Shown: positions 16,823 through 27,712 of the stretch, piece by piece
Position numbering within the stretch: the stretch's first letter is position 1
Layout: every line of letters starts with the position of its first letter
NCBI RefSeq assembly: GCF_013363995.1
Contig: NZ_JABWGO010000009.1
Coordinates: 62,001-126,000, forward strand
Reading direction: 5' to 3'
Length of the DNA stretch: 64,000 bases
Origin: Nonomuraea rhodomycinica
GTDB lineage: Bacteria; Actinomycetota; Actinomycetes; Streptosporangiales; Streptosporangiaceae
Made by a program: the position numbers and the translations under genes
The notes under the pieces: model-generated
What the model was told of the DNA's origin: nothing
The model's database searches: none
Seen by the model: only the letters and a program-made list of their open reading frames with translations

Positions 16823-16849
16823 GAGAACCCGTCGATAGGAGCGAGACAC

Positions 16850-17221
16850 GTGAAGCGCAGGACCACCCTCGTCATCACCGCGATGCTGATCGGCGCCACA
16901 AGCCTGATCGGCTCGAACGCGACCGCCCAGGCCAGCTCGACCGCATTCGACTGCCCGAGTTTCTGCCTGTACGAGCACGACGACTTCAACATGTTCCGCG
17001 ACGGGCGCCACGTGCTGCTCTGGCCACACGGCCCCTGCTACAACGTCAACAGCAGCATGGACAACAGGGCGAGCTCGATGATCAATGATTCGGGCCGCCA
17101 CGTCAGGCTGTACGACCGCAAGAACTGCGCCGGCCCGGCGGGCTACACCGCCAAGCCCCACAGCGCGGACAAGGACCTCACCAACAACGGTTTCGACAAC
17201 AAGCCGAGCTCGATCAAATGA
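16850..17221 (+). CDS. Secreted peptidase-inhibitor I36-like (beta/gamma-crystallin-type) protein
   Basis: A 123-residue exported protein: signal peptide (MKRRTTLVITAMLIGATSLI...ATAQA, cleavage near 27), then a single beta/gamma-crystallin-like domain with paired cysteines (CPSFCLYEHDDF, GPCYNVNSS, KNCAGPAGY) and the NRASSMINDSG motif seen in peptidase inhibitor family I36. The type member, SMI of Streptomyces, blocks metalloproteases; inhibition here is unproven. GTG at 16850 is supported by AGGAG about 9 bases upstream. The lipoprotein gene starts 8 bases after the stop, so the two are probably one operon. Confidence 0.82.
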   Translation: MKRRTTLVITAMLIGATSLIGSNATAQASSTAFDCPSFCLYEHDDFNMFRDGRHVLLWPHGPCYNVNSSMDNRASSMINDSGRHVRLYDRKNCAGPAGYTAKPHSADKDLTNNGFDNKPSSIK

Positions 17222-17228
17222 GTTCGAC

Positions 17229-18122
17229 GTGTCCGTGCGGCTGAAGATCGCTGCTCTCGTCCTCGTTGTCGCCGCGAGTGGCTGCTCGGCGGCCACGGCA
17301 GGTCCCCCCGCCGAGAGCAGGGCGAGAGCAGCGTCCGCCATGCACGTTCCGCCCCCGGGGGAGGAGGCGCGGGCGCTCGCCGTCCCGTTCGACGCATACA
17401 ACTTCTCCCCTGCCGAGATCATGACGATCGAGGCCGCGCAGGATCTCCTCATCCGTGACTGCATGCGCGGCCAGGGGATGGAGTGGAGACTCCTGCCCCT
17501 CCCGGCGGAGGCCGACGTCGAACCGCCGAACCGCCGCCGTTACGGCGTCATCGAGCCACGGATCGCCCGGCTCTTCGGCTACCACGCCCCTCCCGACCGG
17601 CCGTCGGTGGCCCGGTACGACACGGAACGGAACGACCGGCTCACGCGACTGTCGCCCGCGGCGCGGCGTGCCGCCTACGGCGATCCCGGCGGGGACGCGA
17701 ACGGATGCTCGGGCGAAGCCGAGGCACATCTGGCGAAGGACACCCAGAAGGTCGACGCGTCCTTGTTCAACACGCTCGTCAGGCAGACCTTCGAGGAATC
17801 ACAGCGTGACGGGAACGTCGTGCGGGCCTTCCGCGCCTGGAGCGCATGCATGAGGAACAAGGGCTTTCCCTACCCGGATCCGATCGCGGCCGTCACCGAT
17901 GACCGGTGGCTGAACACTCAGCAGCCCTCTCGCCAGGAGATCATCGCGGCGGAGGCGGACGTGTCGTGCAAGAAGGACGGCGATCTCGTCGCCACCTGGG
18001 CCGCGGCGGAGGAACGCATCCAGCGAGATGTCGTTCTCGCCCACGCGGAATACTTCCGGACGCTCAAGACCCACAAGGACCGGCAGCTCGGTGCCGCCCG
18101 CCGGCTCCTCGCCCGCGGGTGA
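17229..18122 (+). CDS. Lipoprotein of unknown function with conserved Cys-Met motifs
   Basis: A 297-residue predicted lipoprotein. Residues 1-20 form a signal peptide with the lipobox VAASGC. Two similar motifs recur, RDCMRGQGMEW (about 77-87) and SACMRNKGFPYPDP (about 208-220), a pattern seen in actinobacterial unknowns with a C-M-x-x-x-G-F/M repeat; a further cysteine lies at DVSCKKDG. GTG at 17229 gives a full signal peptide; GTG at 17235 is possible. It follows the I36-like gene by 8 bases. I do not recognise a function. Anchored outside the membrane; the cysteines may form disulfides. Confidence 0.7.
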   Translation: MSVRLKIAALVLVVAASGCSAATAGPPAESRARAASAMHVPPPGEEARALAVPFDAYNFSPAEIMTIEAAQDLLIRDCMRGQGMEWRLLPLPAEADVEPPNRRRYGVIEPRIARLFGYHAPPDRPSVARYDTERNDRLTRLSPAARRAAYGDPGGDANGCSGEAEAHLAKDTQKVDASLFNTLVRQTFEESQRDGNVVRAFRAWSACMRNKGFPYPDPIAAVTDDRWLNTQQPSRQEIIAAEADVSCKKDGDLVATWAAAEERIQRDVVLAHAEYFRTLKTHKDRQLGAARRLLARG

Positions 18123-18301
18123 ATCCGCTGCGGCCCCTCGCCCGCGTGAAGCTCGCGGTGGCGCCGCGCCGGTCCAGACCGCCGATGTGAGCTAAATCAC
18201 GCAAGCCATCCGAAAGTGATCTGCAAGGAGAGGCGTCTACGGTCGTCTCCGGGGAGCACACGCGGAGGACGGGCGCGCGCACCAGCTCCGGACAAAGAAC
18301 A

Positions 18302-18327
18302 AGCCCCGGCTCTTGCGAACCGGGGCT
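18302..18327 (-). terminator. Intrinsic terminator of tRNA-Leu
   Basis: Read leftward, AGCCCCGG and CCGGGGCT form a perfect 8-bp stem followed by TTGTTCTTTG. It lies about 40 bases past the 3' end of the tRNA gene, which fits rho-independent termination of that transcript. Confidence 0.75.
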
Positions 18328-18369
18328 GACTTCGTCAAGGTGGGTCTGCCGATTCCATCGGCGAACCCG

Positions 18370-18455
18370 TGGTGGGCGAGGAGGGATTTGAACCCTCACG
18401 TCCTTTCGGACACACGGACCTGAACCGTGCGCGTCTGCCGTTCCGCCACCCGCCC
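18370..18455 (-). tRNA. tRNA-Leu (anticodon CAG)
   Basis: On the minus strand an 86-base type II tRNA folds with acceptor stem GGGCGGG/CTCGCCC, anticodon stem CACGG/CCGTG with loop TTCAGGT (anticodon CAG), a long variable arm typical of leucine tRNAs (GTCCGAAAGGAC), and a T arm with GGTTCAAATCC. The discriminator A is at 18373 and CCA (18372-18370) is encoded in the genome. It reads CUG, a very common codon here. Its place just upstream of the fha-pst-rod-pbp-pkn cluster is also seen in other actinobacteria. Confidence 0.97.
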
Positions 18456-18654
18456 TTTGTTGGGTGCGGAGAAACAGTAGCACGGAACAGCCGGTGGTAC
18501 TGAACCCGGATACGATCGCATAAGACACGGGAGCGGATGAGCTGGGCGCGACGGCTGACCAAGCGCCGGGATCGCCGCGACGTGGGACGAGCGGAGCCAG
18601 GCGTGCGAGCGCCTGGAGGCCGCGATCATATGCACGGAGGAAGGGAGGTACCCG

Positions 18655-19395
18655 GTGGGAGTCCTTCAGCGCTTCGAGCGAAGGCTCGAAGGCTTGGTTG
18701 AGGGGGCCTTTGCGCGGGCGTTCAAATCTGACCTTCAGCCGGTCGAGGTCGCCAGCGCGGTTCAGCGGGAGATGGACGAGCGTGCGGCGATCGTCGCACA
18801 GGGTCGCACACTCGTGCCCAACGACTTCGTGGTGGAGCTGTCCACGACCGACAGTGAGCGGCTCGAGGTCTACGCCGACAGCATCAGCCACGAGCTGGCC
18901 AACCTCGCCAGGGAGTACGCCAAGGAGCAGGGCTACTCCTTCGTGGGACCGGTCCGGGTGCGTTTCGAGACCGCGGCGGACCTGGCTGTGGGGCTGTTCC
19001 GCATCAGGTCGGGCGTCATCCGCGGCGCCACGGTGGAGCAGGACGAGATCCGCCAGCCCGCCAGCGACCTGCCCCCTTCCCGGCCCAACGCGTTCGGCGG
19101 GCGGCCCCGGCTGCTCGTCTCCACCCAGGACGACCCGCAGGGCGACCGCTCCTACGAGCTCACCACCCCGGTGACGCTGCTCGGCCGGGGCACCGACTGC
19201 GATCTCCGCCTGGTCGACCCCGGCGTCTCGCGCCACCACGCGGAGCTGCGCGTGGAAGGGCCCCAGGTCCACCTGGTGGACCTGGGATCGACCAACGGCA
19301 CTTTCGTCAACGGCCAGCCGGTACGCAGAATCGAGCTCCAGAACGGCACGCGAGTGACGTTGGGGCGCACGACTCTGGTGTTCCGGCGCGATTAG
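18655..19395 (+). CDS. fhaA: FhaA: DUF3662 and FHA-domain protein
   Basis: A 246-residue protein with an N-terminal DUF3662 domain (about 1-115; RFERRLEGLVEGAFARAFKSDLQPVEVA) and a C-terminal FHA phosphothreonine-binding domain (about 155-245). FHA landmarks: LLGRGTDCDLRL, VSRHHAELR and LGSTNGTFVNG. In mycobacteria FhaA binds phosphorylated MviN and tunes lipid II flipping and polar peptidoglycan synthesis. The linker between domains is short compared with mycobacterial FhaA (over 500 residues). GTG at 18655 follows AGGGAGG. First gene of the seven-gene cluster through pknB. Confidence 0.95.
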   Translation: MGVLQRFERRLEGLVEGAFARAFKSDLQPVEVASAVQREMDERAAIVAQGRTLVPNDFVVELSTTDSERLEVYADSISHELANLAREYAKEQGYSFVGPVRVRFETAADLAVGLFRIRSGVIRGATVEQDEIRQPASDLPPSRPNAFGGRPRLLVSTQDDPQGDRSYELTTPVTLLGRGTDCDLRLVDPGVSRHHAELRVEGPQVHLVDLGSTNGTFVNGQPVRRIELQNGTRVTLGRTTLVFRRD

Positions 19396-19412
19396 GGGTA
19401 GACAAACGGTCC

Positions 19413-19883
19413 ATGTCCGAGCTCACGCTGCTGCTGATCCGGCTCGCCTTCCTGGCGGTGCTGTGGTTCTTCGTCATTGCCGCAGTCGGCGTGATCCGGA
19501 CTGACTTGTTCGGATCACGTACGGCTGCGGCGGGCCCACGAAAGAGCGCGAAACCCACCAAACCTGCCGCCAAGCCGAAGAGCAAGAAGGGCGAGCCACG
19601 CCAGCTCGTCGTGACCGGTGGCCCCTTGCAGGGCACCACCATTAACCTCACGGAGACGCCCATCACCATCGGCCGGGCGAACGACGCCACGCTGGTAGTC
19701 AGCGATGACTACGCTTCCAGCCGGCATGCCCGGCTCTTTCCTCAGGACGGTCAGTGGATCGTGGAAGATCTCGGTTCGACCAACGGCACGTATCTCGACC
19801 GCTCAAAAGTCACCCGTCCGACCCCGGTGCCGCTCGGTGTTCCGATCCGCGTCGGCAAGACAGTCATTGAATTGCGCAAATGA
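19413..19883 (+). CDS. fhaB: FhaB/FipA: membrane-anchored FHA protein
   Basis: A 156-residue protein with one N-terminal transmembrane helix (LTLLLIRLAFLAVLWFFVIAAVGVI, about 4-28), a short lysine-rich linker and a C-terminal FHA domain (about 65-155; ITIGRANDATLVV, ASSRHARLF, LGSTNGTYLD). In mycobacteria FipA links FtsZ with FtsQ after phosphorylation by PknA. Its last codon overlaps the start of pstP by ATGA, so kinase-reader and phosphatase are co-translated. Size and order match the family. Confidence 0.95.
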   Translation: MSELTLLLIRLAFLAVLWFFVIAAVGVIRTDLFGSRTAAAGPRKSAKPTKPAAKPKSKKGEPRQLVVTGGPLQGTTINLTETPITIGRANDATLVVSDDYASSRHARLFPQDGQWIVEDLGSTNGTYLDRSKVTRPTPVPLGVPIRVGKTVIELRK

Positions 19884-21214
19884 CCATCGCACTCCGCTAC
19901 GCCGCCCGCTCGGACGTCGGCCTCCTCCGCGAAGGGAACGAGGACTCGGCGTACGCCAGCGGCCGCCTGCTCGCCGTCGCCGACGGCATGGGCGGGCACG
20001 CACACGGCGAGGTGGCGAGCTCCGTCGCCATCGCCGCAATGGCCTCCCTGGAGGAGGCCCAGCAGGGCGGTGACCTGCTCAACGCCATCGAGGCAGCAGT
20101 ACGCGACGCCAACCGCAGGCTGCACGAGATGGTGGGGCGGGACCCGAGCCTGAAGGGCATGGGCACCACGCTCACCGCCATGCTCTGGAACGGCACCCAG
20201 GTGGCCCTGGTGCACGTGGGCGACTCGCGCGCCTACCTGCTCAGACGCGGGGAGCTCTACCAGATCACCCACGACCACACGCTGGTGCAGCAACTGGTCG
20301 ACGACGGGCGCATCACCCCCGAGGAGGCGGCGACTCACCCGCAGCGCTCGATCCTGCTGCGGGCGCTCGACGGGAGCGGCGAGGTCGATCCCGACCTGAC
20401 GCTCCGCGAGGCCCAGGTGGGCGACCGCTACCTGCTGTGCTCCGACGGGCTGTCGGGCGTGGTGAGCGCGGAGACGCTGCACGCGACGCTGACCAACATC
20501 GACGACCCCGAAGAGGTCGTCCGGCAGCTCATCGACCTGGCCAACCGGGGCGGCGGGCCCGACAACATCACCTGCGTGCTGGCCGACGTGCTGGAGATCT
20601 CCGAGGGCCAGCAGGTGCCCGTGGACGCCGCGGTCGTCGGCGCGGCCGGCATGAACCGGCTGAGACCCGGCCCGCAGGAGACCTCCCCGGGGCGATCGAG
20701 CGCGGTGACCGCGCCCCAGCCGGTGATCACTGACGACGAGTTCGACGAGCCGGGCGCGCAGGCGTCCGGCCGGCCGGGCCGGCGTCGTCGCGTGTGGCCC
20801 GTGCTGGTCTCCGTGCTCGGCGTCGGGGCCGCGGTCGTCGGTGTCGGCGGCTATTTCGGCTGGCAGTGGACCCAGGAGCAGTTCTTCGTCGGAGCACGGG
20901 GCGACGAGGTGGTCGTTTTCCAGGGGATCCAGCAGGAGGTGGGTCCCCTCCAGTTCTTCTCGGTGGCCAGGCACACCGGCAAGCCCCTGTCCCAGCTCTC
21001 CCCTCTCGACCGGGAGCTGGTCAAGGACGGCATCGAGGTGGCCAGCGTCGACGAGGGCGTCGACCGCATCAACGGCCTGCAGTTCACCGACGGTCAGACC
21101 GATTCGAAAGACAAGGCGGCGCCCGACGCCAGCGCGTCGCCCTCTCCCGACTCCGCCAAGGCGTCCCCCAGCGCCACGAAGGCATCTCCGAGCGCCACGA
21201 GGACGAAGCCCTAG
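19880..21214 (+). CDS. pstP: PstP: PP2C-type Ser/Thr phosphatase
   Basis: A 444-residue membrane-bound PPM phosphatase. The catalytic domain (about 1-240) has the metal-binding motifs EGNEDSAYA, VADGMGGHAHGE, VGDSRAYLLRRGE, CSDGLSGVV and GGGPDNITCV. One transmembrane helix (about 305-328) follows a linker, with a short extracellular tail ending in Ser/Pro/Lys repeats. It reverses PknA/PknB phosphorylation. The rodA start codon directly follows its TAG, so the two are translationally linked. Confidence 0.96.
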   Translation: MTIALRYAARSDVGLLREGNEDSAYASGRLLAVADGMGGHAHGEVASSVAIAAMASLEEAQQGGDLLNAIEAAVRDANRRLHEMVGRDPSLKGMGTTLTAMLWNGTQVALVHVGDSRAYLLRRGELYQITHDHTLVQQLVDDGRITPEEAATHPQRSILLRALDGSGEVDPDLTLREAQVGDRYLLCSDGLSGVVSAETLHATLTNIDDPEEVVRQLIDLANRGGGPDNITCVLADVLEISEGQQVPVDAAVVGAAGMNRLRPGPQETSPGRSSAVTAPQPVITDDEFDEPGAQASGRPGRRRRVWPVLVSVLGVGAAVVGVGGYFGWQWTQEQFFVGARGDEVVVFQGIQQEVGPLQFFSVARHTGKPLSQLSPLDRELVKDGIEVASVDEGVDRINGLQFTDGQTDSKDKAAPDASASPSPDSAKASPSATKASPSATRTKP

Positions 21215-22603
21215 ATGAGCGAAATGGCCGCCACCCCCGTCCCCCTTCCGGCCAAGCGGCGAGGGGCGCAGCTTCTCATGCTGGCGCTCGCCGTCGGCAT
21301 CACCATGTTCGCCTACGCCAACGTGGGCCTCGCCATGAACGGCAAGGTCCCGGCGGGCATGCTGACGTACGGGCTGGGCCTCGGCGGCTTCATGCTGGCC
21401 GCCTACCTGGTGCTGGCCAAGTTCGCGCCGTGGGCCGACCCGCTGATCCTCCCGCTGGTCACGCTGGTCAACGGCATCGGCCTGGTGATCATCTACCGGA
21501 TCGAGGAGTCGCACGCGCGCGGAACCGCGGGAGCCTCGGCCACCAACCAGCTCATCATGACCGGCGTCGGCGTGGTCCTGTTCGCCGTCACGCTGATCGT
21601 GCTGCGCGACCAGCGCGCCCTGCAGCGGCTCACCTACACCGCGGGGTTCGTCGGCCTGTTCCTGCTGATCTCCCCGCTCATCCCCGGGCTGGGCAAGACC
21701 GTCAACGGCTCCCGCATCTGGATCGGCTTCGGCCCCGCCACCATCCAGCCCGCCGAGCTGGCCAAGATCGCCCTGGTCGTCTTCTTCGCCGGCTACCTCG
21801 TGGCCAAACGCGACGTGCTGGCCCTGGCCGGGCGCCGGCTGCTCTTCATCGACCTGCCCCGCGCCCGTGACCTCGGGCCCGTCCTCATCACCTGGGCGGT
21901 CAGCCTCGGCGTGCTCGTGCTGCAGAAGGACCTCGGCTCGTCGCTGCTGCTGTTCGGCACCTTCATCGCGATGCTGTACATCGCCACGCAGCGCACGTCC
22001 TGGGTGCTGATCGGTATCCTGCTCTTCGTCGGCGGCGCGTTCCTGGCCGGTCAGATCTTCGACCACGTGCAGGCCCGCTTCGAGGTCTGGCTCGACCCGG
22101 GCCGGCAGGAGTTCTTCGACCGCGAGCTGGGCGGCAGCGCCCAGCTCATGCAGGGCCTGTTCGCGATGGGCGCGGGCGGCATCCTCGGCACCGGCCTCGG
22201 CCAGGGGCACCCCTACCTGGTCCCGCTGTCGTTCTCCGACTTCATCTTCTCGGCCACCGGCGAGGAGCTCGGCCTGACCGGCCTGATGGCCCTGCTGATG
22301 GTCTACGCGCTGATCGTCGAGCGCGGCCTGCGCACCTCGCTCGCCGCCCGCGACCCGTTCACCAAGCTGCTGGCCGGCGGCCTGTCGTTCCTGCTGGCCT
22401 GGCAGGTGTTCATCATCGTCGGCGGCGTGACCAACCTCATCCCGCTGACCGGTCTGGTCACCCCGTTCATGTCACAGGGCGGTTCGGCCCTGCTGGCGAA
22501 CTGGATCCTCGTCGCCCTCCTGGTACGCACCTCTGACGCGGCGCGCCAACCGCCGCCCCAGGCGATCCAGAACGAAGGACTCACACAGGTGTTCCAGCGA
22601 TGA
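21215..22603 (+). CDS. rodA: RodA/FtsW-family SEDS peptidoglycan glycosyltransferase
   Basis: A 462-residue polytopic membrane protein of the SEDS family (about 12 helices). Recognisable: GSRIWIGFGPATIQPAELAKIALVVFFAGYL (the conserved loop with the essential region), LQKDLGSSLLLFG, and the terminal GGVTNLIPLTGLVTPFMSQGGSALLANW block. SEDS proteins polymerise lipid II into glycan strands, here with the class B partner PbpA encoded next. The pbpA ATG overlaps the stop (ATGA). RodA rather than FtsW is inferred from its position in this cluster. Confidence 0.96.
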   Translation: MSEMAATPVPLPAKRRGAQLLMLALAVGITMFAYANVGLAMNGKVPAGMLTYGLGLGGFMLAAYLVLAKFAPWADPLILPLVTLVNGIGLVIIYRIEESHARGTAGASATNQLIMTGVGVVLFAVTLIVLRDQRALQRLTYTAGFVGLFLLISPLIPGLGKTVNGSRIWIGFGPATIQPAELAKIALVVFFAGYLVAKRDVLALAGRRLLFIDLPRARDLGPVLITWAVSLGVLVLQKDLGSSLLLFGTFIAMLYIATQRTSWVLIGILLFVGGAFLAGQIFDHVQARFEVWLDPGRQEFFDRELGGSAQLMQGLFAMGAGGILGTGLGQGHPYLVPLSFSDFIFSATGEELGLTGLMALLMVYALIVERGLRTSLAARDPFTKLLAGGLSFLLAWQVFIIVGGVTNLIPLTGLVTPFMSQGGSALLANWILVALLVRTSDAARQPPPQAIQNEGLTQVFQR

Positions 22604-24063
22604 ACAGCACCGTCAAGCGCATCGCCGTGGCCTGCCTGGCCATGTTCGCGCTGCTCATGGTCAACGTGAACTACGTGCAGGCGGTCAAGGCCGACAAGTA
22701 CTCCGAGGACCAGCGCAACCTGCGCAACTTCTACGAGCGCTACGCGGTGCAGCGCGGGCGCATCACGGCCGGCGGCAAGGAGATCCTCGCCCAGTCGCGC
22801 GAGACCGACAGCTCGGAGTTCCGCTTCGTCCGCCAGTACACCGACGGCAAGCTGTACGCGCACATCACGGGCTTCTTCTCGCCCGAGAGCGCGGCCGGCA
22901 TCGAGGCGGCCGAGAACAAGCTGCTCGACGGCTCCAGCTCCGACCTGCTGCTGCGGCGCAGCATCGACCTGTTCACCGGCGAGCCCACCAAGGGCGCCAA
23001 CGTCGATCTGACGATCAACCCGAGGGCGCAGAAGGCCGCCTACGACGCGCTGCGCGCGAGCGGCAAGCGGGGCGCCCTGGTCGCCCTCAACCCCAAGACC
23101 GGCGCGATCCTCGCGATGGTGTCGCTGCCCAGCTACGACCCCGCCGAGCTGTCGGGCACCGACAAGAGCAAGGTGTTCGCCCGCTACGACGTGCTGGCCA
23201 AGGACAAGAGCCAGCCGCTGCTCAACCGGGCCATCGGCCAGACCTACCCGCCCGGCTCCACGTTCAAGGTGGTCACGGCCGCCGCGTACCTGGAGGACGA
23301 CGACTCGCGCGGTCCGAACACCACCGTGGAGGCGCCGCAGCGCCTGCCCCTGCCCGGCACCACCATCAGCCTGCCCAACTACGGCGGCGCGGCGTGCGGC
23401 GCGGGCCAGGTCCCGCTGGTCTTCGCACTGGAGAAGTCCTGCAACACGCCGTTCGGTTCCATCGGCATGCAGCTCGGCTACGCGAAGATGAAGGAGCAGA
23501 CCGAGAAGTTCGGCATGGGAGAGCAGATCGGCGTCCCGATGTCGGTGACCCAGAGTGACTTCGGCCCCGAAGAGGACAAGGCGGCCCTGGCCATGGCCTC
23601 GATCGGCCAGCGCAGCAACCGGATGACGCCGCTGCAGATGGCCATGATCGCCGCGGGCATCGCCAACAACGGCACGGTCATGAAGCCGTACCTCGTCAAC
23701 AAGATCACCGACAGCAAGGGCGACTCGATCGAGGACGCCGACCCGCAGGAGCTGAGCGAGGCGGTCAGCCCCGAGACCGCCGGCAAGCTGCGCGAGATGA
23801 TGGTCAGCGTCGTCAACAACGGCACGGCCAACCTCGCGCAGATCCCCGGCGTCCAGGTGGCCGGCAAGACCGGCACCGCCGAGACCTCCGACAACCGCCC
23901 CCCGCACGCCTGGTTCATCTCCTTCGCCCCGGCCGACGACCCGCAGATCGCGCTCGCGGTCATCGTCGAGTCGGGCGCCGCCAACGTGGGCGCCGAGGCG
24001 ACGGGCGGCCACACCGCCGCGCCGATCGCCAAGCAGGTCATGGAGGCGGTGCTGAAGAATTGA
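22600..24063 (+). CDS. pbpA: PbpA: class B penicillin-binding protein (transpeptidase)
   Basis: A 487-residue class B PBP. One N-terminal transmembrane anchor (about 7-28), a dimerisation region (about 45-150), and the transpeptidase domain from about 155. Catalytic motifs: STFK (Ser near 219), SCN (about 286) and KTGTAE (about 421). It cross-links peptidoglycan made by RodA and is a beta-lactam target. In mycobacteria PknB phosphorylates PbpA. It overlaps rodA by 4 bases; the gap to pknA is 21 bases. Confidence 0.96.
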   Translation: MNSTVKRIAVACLAMFALLMVNVNYVQAVKADKYSEDQRNLRNFYERYAVQRGRITAGGKEILAQSRETDSSEFRFVRQYTDGKLYAHITGFFSPESAAGIEAAENKLLDGSSSDLLLRRSIDLFTGEPTKGANVDLTINPRAQKAAYDALRASGKRGALVALNPKTGAILAMVSLPSYDPAELSGTDKSKVFARYDVLAKDKSQPLLNRAIGQTYPPGSTFKVVTAAAYLEDDDSRGPNTTVEAPQRLPLPGTTISLPNYGGAACGAGQVPLVFALEKSCNTPFGSIGMQLGYAKMKEQTEKFGMGEQIGVPMSVTQSDFGPEEDKAALAMASIGQRSNRMTPLQMAMIAAGIANNGTVMKPYLVNKITDSKGDSIEDADPQELSEAVSPETAGKLREMMVSVVNNGTANLAQIPGVQVAGKTGTAETSDNRPPHAWFISFAPADDPQIALAVIVESGAANVGAEATGGHTAAPIAKQVMEAVLKN

Positions 24064-24084
24064 TCGACGGCAACGTGCCGGGCC

Positions 24085-25533
24085 ATGCGGCTCGGTAACC
24101 GCTATCTCCTCCTCTCCCGGATCGCCGCGGGCGGCATGGGAGAGGTCTGGCGTGCCCGCGACGAGCTGCTGGGCCGCGAGGTGGCGGTCAAGGTGCTGCG
24201 CAGCCACATCCACGCCGACCCCACCTTCCGCGAGCGGTTCCGCAACGAGGCGCGCATCACCGCGGCGCTGTCCGACCCCGGCATCGCGCAGGTCTTCGAC
24301 TACGGCGAGCAGGACGACCTGGCCTACCTCGTGATGGAGCTGGTCCACGGCGAGCCGCTGTCGGCCATCCTGGCCCGCAACGGCGCCCTGGGCCCCGAGG
24401 TGGCGCTGGACGTGCTGCACCAGACGGCCAAGGCGCTGCACGTGGCCCACGCCTCCGGGGTCGTCCACCGCGACGTCAAGCCGGGCAACCTGCTGGTGAC
24501 GCCCGACGGCCACATCAAGGTCACCGACTTCGGCATCGCCCGGGCGCTGGAGGCCGCGCCGGTGACGCAGACCGGCACCGTGCTCGGCACCGCCCCGTAC
24601 GTCAGCCCCGAGCAGGCGCAGGGCCTGCCGCTCACGCCCGCCACCGACCTGTACTCCCTGGGCATCGTGGTCTACGAGTGCCTGGCGGGCCGCACGCCGT
24701 TCCGGGGCGACACCCAGGTGGCGATCGCGCTCCAGCACCTCAACGAGCAGCCGCCGCCGCTCGGCGTCGACGTGCCCGCCCCGGTGCGCGACCTGGTCAT
24801 GGCGCTGCTGGCCAAGGACCCGGCCTCGCGGCCCGGGTCCGCGCGGGCGCTGGCCGACCGGGCGTACGTGCTGCGCGACTCGCTGGTGGGGCACGAGCGG
24901 GGCGTGGAGCTCAGCATGCTCACCGACCCCGACGGCTTCCGCGCCCACGGGCGCGACCCGTACGGGACGGGCGAGGGCCCGGGTGGCACGGTGCCGGCCG
25001 CGAGCCCGGTGCGCCCCCACGACAGGGAGTCCACGTACGACCTGATGGGCGGCGCCGCTCCGGCCACGATGTCGGCGTCCCCGTCGCGGCGCCACCCCGG
25101 CGGGCCCGGGCGGCGGCGCGGCACGGGCGCGCGGGCGCTGGCCGTCGTGGCCACGGCCGGCTGCCTGGCCGCGGTGGGGCTCAGCGCCATGACGATCGTC
25201 CAGCAGCGCGAGGTGCCCGCCAGGCCGCCGGACATCACGGATCCGTCGCGGGCCGGCTCGGCCACCCCGACGCCGGACAAGACCCGCCCCAAGCCCAAGC
25301 GCACGCGAAGGCCGCCCGCGATTACGGCGAAGTCCACGCGGCCGGTACCCTCACGGTCGGCTACCGTTGACAAGTCGGCGACTCCTACCCAGAAGCCGAC
25401 ACCCCGACCCACCCCGACCACCCGAACCCCGACCCCCACACCGACTCCGAAGCCCACGACGACGCCAACAAGTCCGACACAGAGCGCCTCACCTGACCCT
25501 GGGGAGACAAACCCGCCGAAGGAAGGGACGTGA
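24085..25533 (+). CDS. pknA: PknA: membrane Ser/Thr protein kinase without PASTA domains
   Basis: A 482-residue Hanks-type kinase. Kinase domain about 5-265: GGMGEVWRA (glycine loop), VAVKVL lysine, HRDVKPGN catalytic loop near 127, DFG near 147, GTAPYVSPEQ activation segment. A transmembrane helix (about 350-372) leads to an extracellular Thr/Pro-rich low-complexity tail of about 110 residues with no PASTA domain. It probably phosphorylates division and growth proteins in the cytoplasm. The ATG at 24085 lacks a strong ribosome site and may depend on coupling from pbpA. Confidence 0.95.
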   Translation: MRLGNRYLLLSRIAAGGMGEVWRARDELLGREVAVKVLRSHIHADPTFRERFRNEARITAALSDPGIAQVFDYGEQDDLAYLVMELVHGEPLSAILARNGALGPEVALDVLHQTAKALHVAHASGVVHRDVKPGNLLVTPDGHIKVTDFGIARALEAAPVTQTGTVLGTAPYVSPEQAQGLPLTPATDLYSLGIVVYECLAGRTPFRGDTQVAIALQHLNEQPPPLGVDVPAPVRDLVMALLAKDPASRPGSARALADRAYVLRDSLVGHERGVELSMLTDPDGFRAHGRDPYGTGEGPGGTVPAASPVRPHDRESTYDLMGGAAPATMSASPSRRHPGGPGRRRGTGARALAVVATAGCLAAVGLSAMTIVQQREVPARPPDITDPSRAGSATPTPDKTRPKPKRTRRPPAITAKSTRPVPSRSATVDKSATPTQKPTPRPTPTTRTPTPTPTPKPTTTPTSPTQSASPDPGETNPPKEGT

Positions 25534-25608
25534 TGTGCCATGGGGGTCGATGATGGACACCGGCGGCTCCGCGCAGACCGCGGTACCCAAGATGAACGGT
25601 AAGGGACA

Positions 25609-27477
<1,869 letters not shown>

Positions 27478-27502
27478 CGCCGACGGAGTTCTGAGCGGCT
27501 GG

Positions 27503-27533
27503 AGGGCCGCCTCCCGGGCGGGAGGCGGCCCTT
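27503..27533 (+). terminator. Strong hairpin after pknB
   Basis: AGGGCCGCCTCCC and GGGAGGCGGCCCT form a perfect 13-bp stem with a 4-base loop, 25 bases after the pknB stop, followed by TTCC. It should end the fhaA-pknB transcript. Confidence 0.8.
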
Positions 27534-27562
27534 CCGCTTCCCGGGGCCCCGGGTGGCGCTCC

Positions 27563-27589
27563 GGGCGTCCAGGAACCCTCTGGACGCCC
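27563..27589. terminator. Second hairpin in the pknB-pabA convergent gap
   Basis: GGGCGTCCAG and CTGGACGCCC pair over 10 bp around a 7-base loop. It lies between two converging genes, so it may serve either strand. Confidence 0.55.
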
Positions 27590-27623
27590 TGGCGGCTCTC
27601 CGGGGCCGTCCGGGACAACGAGA

Positions 27624-27660
27624 AGCGCCCCCGCCGCTCGGGGGCAACGGCGGGGACGCT
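27624..27660 (-). terminator. Third hairpin, nearest the end of pabA
   Basis: AGCGCCCCCGCCG and CGGCGGGGACGCT pair with one mismatch around an 11-base loop. Being nearest the pabA stop (27713), it is the likely terminator of the leftward sortase-pabA operon. Nothing else is seen between 27478 and 27712. Confidence 0.55.
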
Positions 27661-27712
27661 CATCTGTGAGTCGTGCCGGCGGGCCCGCGCGTTACACGAT
27701 TCGGCGGGCTGT

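Noticed and set aside
16741..16849. Possible c-di-AMP riboswitch before the I36-like gene
   Set aside because: It has a GGGGAGAACCC-like stretch and GCCGAATCC, but not in the required order or context; kept only as a stem-loop leader.
19751..22210. Very long minus-strand open frame opposite pstP-rodA
   Set aside because: It is an antisense frame of a high-GC coding region, low in complexity, with no domain; the plus-strand genes have clear families and overlaps.
22303..25095. Long minus-strand open frame opposite pbpA-pknA
   Set aside because: Shadow of codon bias in the opposite strand; Val/Arg/Gly-rich with no recognisable motif.
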